Below, piece by piece: positions 17,556 to 26,340 of a stretch of DNA of 64,000 nucleotides; within the stretch, counting starts at the first letter, position 1, and every line of letters starts with the position of its first letter. The DNA is from GCA-2687025 sp964473525 (lineage in GTDB: Bacteria > Poribacteria > WGA-4E > GCA-2687025), in the NCBI GenBank assembly GCA_964473525.1, contig CAYYPK010000008.1:62001-126000 (forward strand). Direction: 5' to 3'. A program made the translations under genes and the position numbers. The notes beneath the pieces are model-generated. The model had not been told where the DNA came from, did not search any database, and was given only the letters and a program-made list of their open reading frames with translations.

Positions 17556-18380
17556 CTACTCCCGCTCACCATCGTCGCCGGCCGCGCCACGGAGAAGCTG
17601 GATCGAATCGAACCCGACCTGCATGGGGTTGCGCTTGTGCATCGAGCCACCGCCGGTGGAGAGGCCGAACCCGATGTACAGCCGACCCGCGGACAGCTTC
17701 GGCTGCACTGCCGCCCCGTCACGGGACACGGTCTCGACCGATCGCCACTCCCCCTCGCTACCGTATCGCGTCGCGAACCGGATGTCGTCGCCGTCACGCG
17801 TCACCTGTAGGTACAGGTCGTCCATGGTCGGGCAGTCAGGAACCGTGTTGTCCGCAAGCCCGTGGCCAGGCCGTATGCTCTTCTCGTCGTCCAGCGAGCC
17901 GTTCTCGTGGCGCCAGTACCAGCTGACGCCGGTGTCGCCATCCAGACGGTCATACCAGTAGCGATCCCACATCAGGGACGCCATCTTGGATGTCGTCGTC
18001 AGATCCTCCCGAACGACGAGGCCGAACTTCTCCGCGTTCCCGGTCGCGGCCTCCTGATACAGATACATGGATCCGCGTATGCGCGCGGAGAACGTGAAGT
18101 CACCCTCCGCCTCAACGTAGGCGAACCCACCGCGGTCCCACGCCCAGTAGTAGTCCCAGCCGTCGCCACGAAGCAGGTAGACGCCGTCGGCGGCGTACCC
18201 TCCGTCGGCGGAAAGATGCGCGCTGAACCACGCTGGCGTGTCGGAGCCCAGCGTGACTGCCTTGAAGGCAGGGGTCTGTCTACCTACCCCCTCGCCCGCG
18301 TGGTCATGGTCGTCGTGCGCGAGTGCGGGCGTTCCGTAGAACAGGCACGCGAGAAGCGCGGTCGCCGCTATCCGGTTCAC
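17556..18380 (-). CDS. Secreted DUF1349/concanavalin-like protein
   Basis: The product has about 274 residues, with a signal peptide (RIAATALLACLFYGTPALA) and then a His/Asp-rich linker (HDDHDHAGEG). The remaining 230 residues resemble DUF1349-type concanavalin-like beta-sandwiches: DYYWAWDRGGFAYVEAEGDF, KFGLVVREDL and LYLQVTRDGDDIRF are typical strands. The function is probably carbohydrate or ligand binding outside the cytoplasm. I prefer GTG 18380 because GGGAG lies nine bases upstream; ATG 18404 is in frame but has no ribosome binding site. The HDDHDH stretch could bind metal, but this is not conserved knowledge of the family. Confidence 0.7.
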   Translation of the reverse strand: MNRIAATALLACLFYGTPALAHDDHDHAGEGVGRQTPAFKAVTLGSDTPAWFSAHLSADGGYAADGVYLLRGDGWDYYWAWDRGGFAYVEAEGDFTFSARIRGSMYLYQEAATGNAEKFGLVVREDLTTTSKMASLMWDRYWYDRLDGDTGVSWYWRHENGSLDDEKSIRPGHGLADNTVPDCPTMDDLYLQVTRDGDDIRFATRYGSEGEWRSVETVSRDGAAVQPKLSAGRLYIGFGLSTGGGSMHKRNPMQVGFDSIQLLRGAAGDDGERE

Positions 18381-18743
18381 TGGCACATTCTCCCAGGAGG
18401 ACATCGAGGAAACGTCGTGCGTATCGTGACGACAAGGGATGCGTACTACGCGCGCGCCACGTCAAGAGAACGGGCATGGGCAAGACGGGGTTCCGCGCGT
18501 GGCGCAGACGCACCCTACGCTGGCGCCGAGAGACCGATGGCCGGCGGATCAACGGCCGTCGTCACCGTGCGATCGCGCGTCCGCCGCCGCCAAGTCGACA
18601 TCGTTACGACCTAGATGTTGCCACTCGCCTCCGGCCAACGTAGAGTGAAGTGTGGGCATCTCCATCAGCTGGAGATGATGCGATAGGTAGGAAGATGGGG
18701 TAAGGCGCTGCGTTGCGGGCCGCGCCAACAGGGAGGAAGGCTG
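18381..18743. other. Gene-free divergent intergenic region
   Basis: This gap separates the divergent secreted genes at 17556 and 18744. I see no coding stretch in it. The only clear structure is the inverted repeat at 18657-18677 listed separately. Confidence 0.5.
18657..18677. promoter_or_regulatory. Inverted repeat CATCTCCA-N5-TGGAGATG
   Basis: Two perfect eight-base arms are separated by TCAGC, 67 bases upstream of the start at 18744. The form fits a dimeric repressor or activator site, or a short hairpin in the leader. Confidence 0.35.
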
Positions 18744-19523
18744 ATGTCGGACGGACTCTCAGGGGGCGTCGTTCGCCCGTTACTCGGCGTGACCGCTGCG
18801 CTGATGCTCTCAACGACGGTGGCGGGCGCGCAGGACTTGAACATCGCCTACATCCCCGGCCGAGGGGCGGATGCGGGTAACGAAGAGATCGCGTGGGAGC
18901 GGTCAGGCCTCGACAAAACCAACATCAAGAACGACGGTGACTACGCGATCGACAACCTGAACACGTTCGACGTGATCTCGATCGGCGTCGTCTCCTTCGA
19001 TCAGAACGAGGAACTCAAGGCGAACTTTGAGAACCTGAAAGAGTACGTCGATCAGGGCGGCTACCTGGTGACGATCGACTTCCAACAGGACAACTCCTGG
19101 AACCCGGACTACCTGCCCCATAAGCTAACGTTGCTCGATCCCGACCTCGAAGACGGCGTTCCCGTCGAGGTGAAGGACCACCCCATCTGGAAGACGCCCA
19201 ACGAGATCACCGAGGACCATTTTGGAGCGGGAGTCTGGGGCGGCTCGGACTTCATGGCAGACGGGCCGCAGGAGGCGCCGCCACCATGGGAGCCCTTGCT
19301 GCTCGCGGGGGCCGACATGTGGCCGGTCATAGTTGGCGCGGAAGCCGGCAGTGGGTACGTGGTCTTCAACTCGTTGCAGGTCATGCAGTCCGCCGGTAAC
19401 GTGGGCAGCGACCTGGTGATCGAGGTCATGCACAACCTCCTCCTCTGGCGTGGCGTCAGAGACGTCCAGGCGCGCGGCAAGCTCGCAACCGCGTGGGCGG
19501 CGGTGAAGAGCGAGCGGCGCTAG
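18744..19523 (+). CDS. Secreted protein of unknown fold with GK-W C-terminal tail
   Basis: The 259-residue protein starts after a strong GGGAGGAAGG site and has a signal peptide ending near AGAQ. The mature part reads like an alpha/beta domain: NIAYIPGRGADAGNEEI, FDVISIGVVSF, LKEYVDQGGYLVTIDF and VEVKDHPIWKTPNEI. This suggests a ThuA or DUF4159-type flavodoxin-like/glutamine-amidotransferase-like fold, because those families share the 'column of strands with a rolling YVxxGGxLV' pattern, but I am not certain. No catalytic residues can be assigned. It ends in ARGKLATAWAAVKSERR, the tail also found on the two LamG proteins, although the fold is different. Confidence 0.7.
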   Translation: MSDGLSGGVVRPLLGVTAALMLSTTVAGAQDLNIAYIPGRGADAGNEEIAWERSGLDKTNIKNDGDYAIDNLNTFDVISIGVVSFDQNEELKANFENLKEYVDQGGYLVTIDFQQDNSWNPDYLPHKLTLLDPDLEDGVPVEVKDHPIWKTPNEITEDHFGAGVWGGSDFMADGPQEAPPPWEPLLLAGADMWPVIVGAEAGSGYVVFNSLQVMQSAGNVGSDLVIEVMHNLLLWRGVRDVQARGKLATAWAAVKSERR

Positions 19524-20330
19524 GGCGCCGCAACACGGGACGAACGGGCGTTCTGGCCGGCCCGCCGGACCTGGCTGCCGCGACACCGGCGCCTACGTGG
19601 GTCAGGCCAGCGACGCCGCCAGCTTCGCCAGCTTAGCACTCGGCGTGTCGGAGCGTTCCTCGGGTTCATCCACGCGTGTGTGATGACGTGGTCGTACAGA
19701 AGCGCTCGGTGGGCGTCCGCGAGCGGGTCGGCCCACGCGTATGCTTCTAGCTGGCGCGCCATCGGCTCGTTGGAGCATGGCCCTGCTCGATAAGTGCTCG
19801 CCGACCCACTCCTGTGCCTTGCGGAACCAGCCACGACGGTTGTAGGCGGGTCGCAGGCTGGATCCGTCGTGGCCGTCAATCTCTCCGAGGCGCTCCTCCG
19901 TGATCGCCCTGTGGCTGGCGGATTGGCCAACGGCTGAACCGCGAGCGTGTCGCGCCTACTCAGACGCCGCCGGGGTCATCCGACGCGTCGCAGTCTGCCA
20001 GGCGGTACACCCCATGCGAGACGCGCTCCGCGAAGTAATCGGCCCTCTACAGGCAGCCCACTGCCAGGGCGTGATCACCAAGGAAACGCTGGACGAGCTC
20101 ATTGGCCGGCGCCATCTCTCGCCACCAATGGAACCTGCGCGCGTCCAGGGCAGCGCCACATGGTCGCCCGCCGGCGCCCGCAGTATCATGGGTTCCGACA
20201 GGTGTGGGACAAGCAGTAGGAAGCGGGCAGTCCAGCCGCTGCACAGGTCTGCCATTGTTCGTGCGCGGCCTCCGCTTCCCTCTGGGCGTCCGCTGCACTC
20301 ACGCGCGGACGCGCCGATAGGAGCATGGCG
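19524..20330. other. Decayed 0.8-kb stretch without an intact gene
   Basis: No frame in this region has a convincing start, composition and length together. It holds the probable phosphotransferase remnant at 19640-19910 (minus strand). The + frame at 19950-20120 is open but resembles no family that I know. Confidence 0.5.
19640..19910 (-). pseudogene. Probable remnant of an aminoglycoside-phosphotransferase-like gene
   Basis: One minus-strand frame reads ITEERLGEIDGHDGS and then RGWFRKAQEWVGEHL, which resembles the N-terminal lead-in of APH/choline-kinase-fold proteins. The similarity then shifts to another frame, where PMARQLEAYAW resembles the next conserved strand. The kinase core (HGD and DxD motifs) is missing. 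The frameshift and missing core make a functional product unlikely. The family assignment rests on a short match recalled from memory. Confidence 0.3.
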
Positions 20331-20756
20331 ATGGATGACTGCATATTCTGCCAAATCGCAGACGGGTCCGCCGAATCGTGGAAGGTGTTGGAGACGGCGT
20401 CAGCCTACGCCTTCCTGGACATCCATCCGGTGAACGAATACCACACCTTGGTGATTCCAAAGCGGCACTACACGGACATATTCGATGTGCCAGAGGACGA
20501 GCTGCTCCAGGTCATTTCCACGCTGAAGCAGGTCGTCGATCTGTATCGAGAGCATGTCGGGCTCCAGAATGTGCAGATCGTCAGCAGCTCCGGCGCGGAA
20601 GCGCAGCAGGATGTCTTCCATCTGCACTTCCACATCGTCCCGCGTCATAGCGGCGACGGCCAGGACGTGCAGTGGTCGACACACGCGGACATGGCAGAGC
20701 GCTTCGAGACGTTGCTCGCCCGCCTGCCCAACGAGAGGTCTGGCGGAGCCAACTAG
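20331..20756 (+). CDS. HIT-family nucleotide hydrolase/transferase
   Basis: The 141-residue protein has the HIT layout: CIFCQIADG at the N-terminus with the zinc-type cysteines, ALDI-like FLDIHPVNEYHTLVIPKRHY in the middle, and the histidine triad HLHFHIVPR near residues 100-108. HIT hydrolases act on nucleoside phosphoramidates, AMP-lysine or dinucleoside polyphosphates. ATG 20331 is chosen because GGAG lies seven bases upstream; ATG 20325 would be too close to it. It stands alone between a decayed region and the sulfotransferase pair. Confidence 0.92.
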   Translation: MDDCIFCQIADGSAESWKVLETASAYAFLDIHPVNEYHTLVIPKRHYTDIFDVPEDELLQVISTLKQVVDLYREHVGLQNVQIVSSSGAEAQQDVFHLHFHIVPRHSGDGQDVQWSTHADMAERFETLLARLPNERSGGAN

Positions 20757-20977
20757 CGCAGCGCCTGGCAGCGGACATCGCGGGCGCTTAGCAGCGCCGC
20801 GGACGGGCCGCCCACGCGGTACGCATCGCGCGCCAGCGTCGCGAGGCCCGAAGATAGGCGCGACAACGACGTGTAGCGAGTTGGGCACGTGCGCTATGCT
20901 TATTCCTGGCTAGCCACGGTCGACAGCCGCTGGCGCGATGCCACAGCGTTCCCGACCGAGGCCAGGACCCGTTCGAC

Positions 20978-21745
20978 ATGCTCGTAATCTGTAACGGCAT
21001 GGTGCGCTCTGGATCGACGGCGCAATACAACATCGCCCGCCTGCTAGTGGAACACGCCGGGATAGGAATCGGCCAGGCGGCGCTTGCCGATGTGTACCCC
21101 ACCGGTCTTCCCGATGCCGGGGCGCTCGCTCGAGACAGCCGACATTTCGCTTTCAAGATACACGATCTGCACGAGTTCTCCGACCCCGCGTATGTGCTGC
21201 GTCTCGCCGCGGAGGGTAGGCTGAAGCTGCTGTACATCCATCGCGACATGCGGGACGTGTACCTGTCCCTCAAGCGCATGTGGCAGAAGCCGCTGCACGA
21301 ACTCCTCGACATGCTCGACAGCGCGGTCAAGAACTGGCGGTGGGTGGCGCAACACGCCGATGAGACTTGGGTTCTTGTGCAACGGTACGACGATCTGATG
21401 GACGACATGGTCGCCGCCACCAGCGATATCGCGCATCATCTGGGCGTTGAGGCGACCGCGGCGGAAATGGGAAGGGTGGCGGCAAGCTGCTCCGTATCGA
21501 GCGCCGAGGCCAAGACCCGCGCGCTGAAGCGCGCCGTCGCGCGGGAGGCGATGGCGTTGCGGGCCACCGGACAGACGCACGACCCGGGGGCTATCTTCTG
21601 GGACAACCACACGCTGCTGCACCACAACCACATCTCCCGGACGAAAGGCCGGTCGGGCATCTGGCGCGAGGAGTTGACCGACGAGGAGGTAGACTCCGTC
21701 ATGGACCGCTTTGGGGCCGCAATGGTGGAGTTGGGTTACGCGTGA
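20978..21745 (+). CDS. Sulfotransferase-like protein 1
   Basis: The 255-residue product begins with a P-loop-like PAPS-binding motif (VICNGMVRSGSTAQYN, residues 3-18). A 3'-phosphate binding segment follows (LLYIHRDMRDVYLSLKRMW, near residues 87-105), as in cytosolic sulfotransferases. It should transfer sulfate from PAPS to an alcohol or amine acceptor in the cytoplasm. The acceptor is unknown. It is the first of two tandem paralogues, with 27 bases between them. The C-terminal HNHISRTKGRSGIWREELT is shared with the second copy. Confidence 0.82.
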   Translation: MLVICNGMVRSGSTAQYNIARLLVEHAGIGIGQAALADVYPTGLPDAGALARDSRHFAFKIHDLHEFSDPAYVLRLAAEGRLKLLYIHRDMRDVYLSLKRMWQKPLHELLDMLDSAVKNWRWVAQHADETWVLVQRYDDLMDDMVAATSDIAHHLGVEATAAEMGRVAASCSVSSAEAKTRALKRAVAREAMALRATGQTHDPGAIFWDNHTLLHHNHISRTKGRSGIWREELTDEEVDSVMDRFGAAMVELGYA

Positions 21746-21772
21746 GGCGCCGCGCCGAAGGGATATCGCTGA

Positions 21773-22579
21773 ATGCTCGTCGTCTGCAATGGCATGCCTC
21801 GATCAGGGTCGACGTATCAGTACAACCTCGCCCGGATGGTCGTCCAGGCGGCGGGGCTAGGCGTGGCGCACTCGTACCTGGATCCTGGCTTCAACGACAT
21901 GCCCGGGGACGGATGGCCGGCGGCAGTATTCCAGGAATGGATCGACGACGACACGTACCACGTCGTGAAGATGCACGAGGCGCACCCCGTTGCCGTGGGC
22001 GCCCTCGGCGATGGCGACGTGCGACTGCTCTACATCTATCGTGACATCCGCGATGTCGCCGCCTCCCTGAAACGCGTCCGTCACCGGAAGGGCGACTCTC
22101 TCCTTGAGCGCGTCGAGAGGGCCGTGACGCTCTACTACACGTTCCGCGAGCTACGCGACGCGGCGCCAGACTACGTCCTGTGGCAACGATACGAGGAAGC
22201 CGTCCCGGATCCCGACGAAGCAGCGCGGCAGGTCGCCCGGTTCGTCGGGGCGCCGCTGTCCGACGCGGCGATCGCGGATGTCGCCCAAGCGTGTTCCGTG
22301 GATTCCGCCAAGAAGCGCTGTGACGACGCGCAACAGCAGGTGGTGAATCAGTTCCAGGAGATACGGCGACACGATCCCGCCGCCGCGCAGGCGTGGTTGC
22401 GGCAGATACAGCAGGGCCAGCAGATCGTGCAGGACTCGGAGTTCCTCCTGCCGCACAACCACGTCTCGAACCGCAAGGGCGCTCCAGGACAGTGGCGCGA
22501 CACACTCAGCGAGTACGAGCTAAGCAGCCTCATGGACCGGTACGGAGACTGGTTTCAGGAAGCGGGATATACGGTCTAG
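21773..22579 (+). CDS. Sulfotransferase-like protein 2
   Basis: The 268-residue product is a paralogue of the upstream protein. It has VVCNGMPRSGSTYQYNLAR at the N-terminus, LLYIYRDIRDVAASLKRVR as the phosphate-binding helix, and HNHVSNRKGAPGQWRDTLS near the end. The paralogues differ enough that they probably diverged long ago and may use different acceptors. Because they lie in tandem on the same strand, they are likely co-transcribed. The convergent glycosyltransferase gene ends 22 bases downstream. Confidence 0.82.
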   Translation: MLVVCNGMPRSGSTYQYNLARMVVQAAGLGVAHSYLDPGFNDMPGDGWPAAVFQEWIDDDTYHVVKMHEAHPVAVGALGDGDVRLLYIYRDIRDVAASLKRVRHRKGDSLLERVERAVTLYYTFRELRDAAPDYVLWQRYEEAVPDPDEAARQVARFVGAPLSDAAIADVAQACSVDSAKKRCDDAQQQVVNQFQEIRRHDPAAAQAWLRQIQQGQQIVQDSEFLLPHNHVSNRKGAPGQWRDTLSEYELSSLMDRYGDWFQEAGYTV

Positions 22580-22601
22580 CGCGCCTGGCGCAGAACTTCC
22601 G

Positions 22602-23459
22602 TCAGGTGCGCCGCGTGACAAGCGCCTCGACGGCTGCAGCCTCGGGCAGCGGGATGTAGTCGAGTTCGGGGTCGAACGGCCTGGTCGGCACGTACCGAGC
22701 TGTGTCGTGAGCGTAAGTAGCATGGTCCAGATCCGCAGGGAGATCCCACTTCGCGCGGTACACCTCCCACGCCTCCACAATAAGCGCCGCATAGTCGGAC
22801 GCCTCCCCCGCGCGTCCCTGGTTTCCCGTGTGGTGGATGAACACGTCATGCGCGATGCATGCCTCGAAGCCGGCGAGTCTCGCCCGGTGCGTGTAATCGT
22901 CGTCTTCATAGCCGTACAGGCCGAACCGGCCGTCACAGACGCCGATCTTGTCGACCACGCTCCGTTTGATCAGCATGCAGAACCCAACCAACCGTGTGGC
23001 GCGCTCGAGACGGTTGCGGTTCTGCTCGGTGATCCGCAGCGCCGCCTCAGCCATCTCACGCGTAGACGAGTATTCCACGCCGTGCCGCATCTGCTTACCG
23101 GAGATGTAGTTCGTGGTTGGGCCGACAAGCCCGATCTCGGGTATTCGCTCGCAGTGCCCCACCAGCGTATCAAGCCACGCAGGCGTCACGATCGTATCGT
23201 TGTCCAGGAGCAGTACGTAGTCGCCGTGGGCCAACGCCATCCCCTGCGCGCGGGCAGCGGGACAGCCGATATTGACCGGGTTCTCCACGAGCGTCATATC
23301 TGCGATGTCCGCTCCGCGCAGGTGCTCAACAGACCCGTCAGACGAACCGTTGTCCACGATGATCAGCTCGTGCGGTATTGGAGTGAAGGCCTGGATGCTC
23401 AGGAGGCACTGGCGGAGATGGTCACGCGCGTTGTGGTTGAGGATAAGGATCGACACCAT
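22602..23459 (-). CDS. Glycosyltransferase family 2
   Basis: The 285-residue protein is a GT-A fold transferase: VSILILNHNARDHLRQCL at the N-terminus, the IIVDNGSSDGS nucleotide-binding loop and the LLLDNDTIVTP metal-binding DxD site near residue 87. GYEDDDYTHRARLAGFE matches the acceptor-side ED motif, common in rhamnosyl- and other GT2 enzymes. It should move a sugar from a nucleotide donor in the cytoplasm. ATG 23459 is chosen over 23576 because the upstream part has no homology-like sequence. No other polysaccharide gene is next to it, but the sulfotransferases are convergent neighbours. Confidence 0.85.
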   Translation of the reverse strand: MVSILILNHNARDHLRQCLLSIQAFTPIPHELIIVDNGSSDGSVEHLRGADIADMTLVENPVNIGCPAARAQGMALAHGDYVLLLDNDTIVTPAWLDTLVGHCERIPEIGLVGPTTNYISGKQMRHGVEYSSTREMAEAALRITEQNRNRLERATRLVGFCMLIKRSVVDKIGVCDGRFGLYGYEDDDYTHRARLAGFEACIAHDVFIHHTGNQGRAGEASDYAALIVEAWEVYRAKWDLPADLDHATYAHDTARYVPTRPFDPELDYIPLPEAAAVEALVTRRT

Positions 23460-23582
23460 GCAGTCATGACCTTCCGTCGCGCGGCCTATGGGCGTTCCGC
23501 CGGGATAGCTGGCTGGGAGCGTAACGCAGCCCGTGCTGGTCGGCAACACGGACATGCGCAGGCGCGGGCACGTCACGCGCCA

Positions 23583-23828
23583 TTAGACCGCGTCCACCAC
23601 CTCGACGCGCAGGCGTGAGCCATCTACGTTGACGCCCGCGAGCCGCGCTGTCGCGGCGCTGGCGGCCTCGTCGCAGGAGAAGTCCACGAAGGCGCAGCCG
23701 TTCACTCGGAGCATTCGGATGCCGACAACGTCGCCATGCTTGGCAAACAACGCGCGTACCTTCCTTTCAGGCGCGCCTGTTGGCAGATTGGCGACGAACA
23801 CACGTCTAGCCATGTAACGATCCCCCAC
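23583..23828 (-). CDS. Single-RRM RNA-binding protein
   Basis: The 81-residue product is one RNA recognition motif. RVFVANLP gives the RNP2-like strand and NGCAFVDF the RNP1-like strand, with the aromatic Phe at the RNA-facing position. Bacterial single-RRM proteins of this size (Rbp type) often respond to cold. The more conventional start may be ATG 23813 (MARRVFVANL), five codons inside. It lacks the glycine-rich tail seen in cyanobacterial relatives. Its direction is away from the SDR at 24106. Confidence 0.85.
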   Translation of the reverse strand: MGDRYMARRVFVANLPTGAPERKVRALFAKHGDVVGIRMLRVNGCAFVDFSCDEAASAATARLAGVNVDGSRLRVEVVDAV

Positions 23829-24105
23829 TATAACCCCATGAGCGTTCCGCGTCAGATGCTGGTAGCAACGCGCGGAAGGCAGCGATGTTCAGCAAGTTGC
23901 TTAGCTGTAACGCATGGCTGATCGCTCCGGCATCCGTATACGCCAACACCGGACGTGGTACGGCTCGTCGTGTCTGCCGGTCGCCGTCGCTTGGGGCGTT
24001 CCGCTCACGCCACGCGTTGACAGTAGACAGGGACCGCGCCACCTTCCAGAGTATGCGACAGAGCAACCGGGTGGACGCGTCCCACACTGGGAACGAAGGG
24101 TGCAC

Positions 24106-24984
24106 ATGAAGCCGCTGGCGGGCAGAATAGCCGTCGTCGCCGGAGCGACACGGGGAGCGGGTCGCGGGATCGCCTGCGCCTTGGGAGAGGCGGGGGCGAC
24201 GGTCTATTGCACGGGACGCAGTGTGCGGGGGAAACCCGCGACGAAAGGACGCTCGGAGACGATTGAGGAGACGGCTGAGCTGGTCACCGAGCGTGGCGGA
24301 GTCGGCATCCATGTCCAGACGGACCATACGGACGCGGCACAGGTTGGAGCGCTGTTCGAGCGCATCCGTGGCGAGCAGGACGGGCTCGACATCCTTGTGA
24401 ACGACGTGTGGGGAGGCGACGAACTCACCGAGTGGGGAACGCCATTCTGGGAGCTCGACCACCAGAAGGGGTCGCTCATGCTGGAGCGCGCCGTGTGGTC
24501 GCACATACTCACGAGCCGCTACGGCGTGCCGCTCATGCTCGGACGCTCGTCGGGTCTCATCGTAGAGGTAACGGACGGTCATACGGACGACTATCGCGAC
24601 AATCTCTACTACGACCTGTCGAAGATGGCCGCAATCCGACTCGCGCACGGTATGGCGAAGGAGTTGGCGGGCAAGGGTATCGCCGCCGTCGCGCTGACCC
24701 CGGGCTTTCTAAGGTCAGAGGCGATGCTGGATCACTTCGGCGTCATCGAGGAGAACTGGCGCGATGCGGCGGAGCAGGACCCGCACTTTATTGCGTCGGA
24801 GACCCCGGCTTACATAGGTAGAGCTGTGGCTGCCCTCGCAGCGGACCCACGCGTGCAGAGCAAAGCCGGGCAGGCGTTGGCGACGGGGCATCTAGCGCGG
24901 GAATACGGCTTCCGCGACGCCGACGGCTCCCAGCCGAACTGGCCCGAATACTACGACGCGTTCAAGACATCGCAAGGCGGGTAG
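24106..24984 (+). CDS. DHRS1-like SDR oxidoreductase
   Basis: The 292-residue protein is an SDR of the DHRS1-like type: GATRGAGRG as the cofactor loop (with RG in place of SGIG), ILVNDVWGGDEL replacing the classical NNAG motif, and YYDLSK providing Tyr-x-x-x-Lys. VALTPGFLRSEAMLDHFG is characteristic of this subgroup. It should be an NAD(P)-dependent cytoplasmic enzyme with unknown substrate. The GAAGGG site five bases before ATG 24106 supports the start. Frames running upstream from 23914 are unlikely to be translated. Confidence 0.85.
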   Translation: MKPLAGRIAVVAGATRGAGRGIACALGEAGATVYCTGRSVRGKPATKGRSETIEETAELVTERGGVGIHVQTDHTDAAQVGALFERIRGEQDGLDILVNDVWGGDELTEWGTPFWELDHQKGSLMLERAVWSHILTSRYGVPLMLGRSSGLIVEVTDGHTDDYRDNLYYDLSKMAAIRLAHGMAKELAGKGIAAVALTPGFLRSEAMLDHFGVIEENWRDAAEQDPHFIASETPAYIGRAVAALAADPRVQSKAGQALATGHLAREYGFRDADGSQPNWPEYYDAFKTSQGG

Positions 24985-25086
24985 GGGTAGAGCCAGACGG
25001 ACGCCTACCCGGTCAGCGTCACTCGCAATCCGCGGGGCGCTGCATTAACATGGAGGCGGCCCTACTCCCACCTTGGATACGAAGCC

Positions 25087-26274
25087 TTGCCGTCGTCACA
25101 CCAAGCTTCCGGCCGCGTTAAGCGCCTAGCAATTCTGGGCAGCACGGGATCTATCGGCGTCAGCACGTTGGACGTTGTCGACACCCACCCAGAGCAGTTC
25201 GATGTCGTCGCGCTGGCGGCGAGCACCAGCGTTGATGCGTTGGACGCCCAGGCGCGGAAGCACCGGCCAGAACTCGTCGCAATGCACGACGAGGGAGCGG
25301 CGGGCGAGCTGGCCAGAAGGCTGAAAGGCGAGGGGATTGAGGTTGTCGCGGGCATGGACGGCATCATCGCCGCGGCCACCCATGCTGACGTGGATCTCAT
25401 GCTGTCCGGGATAGTGGGTGGGATTGGCATCCTGCCGACGCTCGAGGCGTTGAAGCGCGGAGTCGACATCGCCTTCGTAAACAAGGAGGTGCTCGTTCTC
25501 GCGGGCGAGCTGGTCATGCGAGCGGCGGCGGAGAGCGGCGCGCGCATTCTGCCCGTAGACAGCGAAATCAGCGCCATCTTCCAGTGCCTTCAGGGCGCCG
25601 ACATTGAGCGCGATCTGCATCGGATCCACCTGACCGCCTCCGGTGGCCCACTCCGGGAGACATCGGCCGACGAATTCGCAGGCATCACCCCTGAGCAGGC
25701 GCTGAACCACCCCAACTGGGACATGGGTCCGAAGGTCACGATCGACTCCGCGACCCTCATGAATAAAGGGCTCGAAGTCATCGAGACGCGGTGGCTGTTC
25801 GATGTCGGAATCGACCGCATCCGTGTCGTCGTGCACCCGCAGAGCATCGTTCATTCGTACGTCGAGTTCGTTGACGGGTCCGTCATCGCGCAGCTTGGCG
25901 TGCCGGATATGCGAGCGCCGATCCAATACGCTTTGACGCACCCGGCGCGGCTGGACACGCCTACGGAGCGGCTGGACCTGGTGAAAGCCGCCTCCCTCAC
26001 GTTCGAGGAGCCGGACCTGGACCGTTTCCCATGCCTGCGATACGCGTTCGAGGCAGCGGACGCTGGAGGCACGATGCCAGCGGTACTGAGCGGGGCGGAC
26101 GAGATAGCCGTGGCAGCGTTCCTCGACGGGGATATACGGTTTGACCAGATACCCTTGCTCGTCCACGCGACGATGCAGCAACATGAGTTGTGTATTCGCC
26201 CGTCTCTGGACGAGGCGCTTGCGGCCGACCGATGGGCGCGCAAGACCGCTCGGAGCATCGTAGAGACGTTGTAG
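25087..26274 (+). CDS. dxr: 1-deoxy-D-xylulose 5-phosphate reductoisomerase
   Basis: The 395-residue enzyme catalyses the NADPH-dependent conversion of DXP to MEP, the first committed step of the MEP isoprenoid pathway. LAILGSTGSIG near residue 16 binds NADPH, PVDSEISAIFQCL is the metal-binding SDSEH-like region, and SATLMNKGLEVIE is the active-site lid. The start at 25087 is TTG, because no ATG or GTG in frame lies before the cofactor strand. It is followed by rseP (66 bases later) and ispG. The same trio is common in bacterial genomes. Confidence 0.95.
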   Translation: MPSSHQASGRVKRLAILGSTGSIGVSTLDVVDTHPEQFDVVALAASTSVDALDAQARKHRPELVAMHDEGAAGELARRLKGEGIEVVAGMDGIIAAATHADVDLMLSGIVGGIGILPTLEALKRGVDIAFVNKEVLVLAGELVMRAAAESGARILPVDSEISAIFQCLQGADIERDLHRIHLTASGGPLRETSADEFAGITPEQALNHPNWDMGPKVTIDSATLMNKGLEVIETRWLFDVGIDRIRVVVHPQSIVHSYVEFVDGSVIAQLGVPDMRAPIQYALTHPARLDTPTERLDLVKAASLTFEEPDLDRFPCLRYAFEAADAGGTMPAVLSGADEIAVAAFLDGDIRFDQIPLLVHATMQQHELCIRPSLDEALAADRWARKTARSIVETL

Positions 26275-26340
26275 AGGCGCGGACAGCGCGCCGACAGACA
26301 GGGGCGATTCCCGCGCTAAGGCGCGCCTGAGGGACAGGGC

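Noticed and set aside
23806..24648. Long minus-strand open frame opposite the SDR gene at 24106
   Set aside because: It is the mirror of a well-supported SDR gene, has no ribosome binding site and no family resemblance.
25126..26184. Minus-strand 352-codon frame opposite dxr
   Set aside because: dxr motifs on the + strand are decisive; this frame has a biased His/Arg-rich composition typical of antisense frames.
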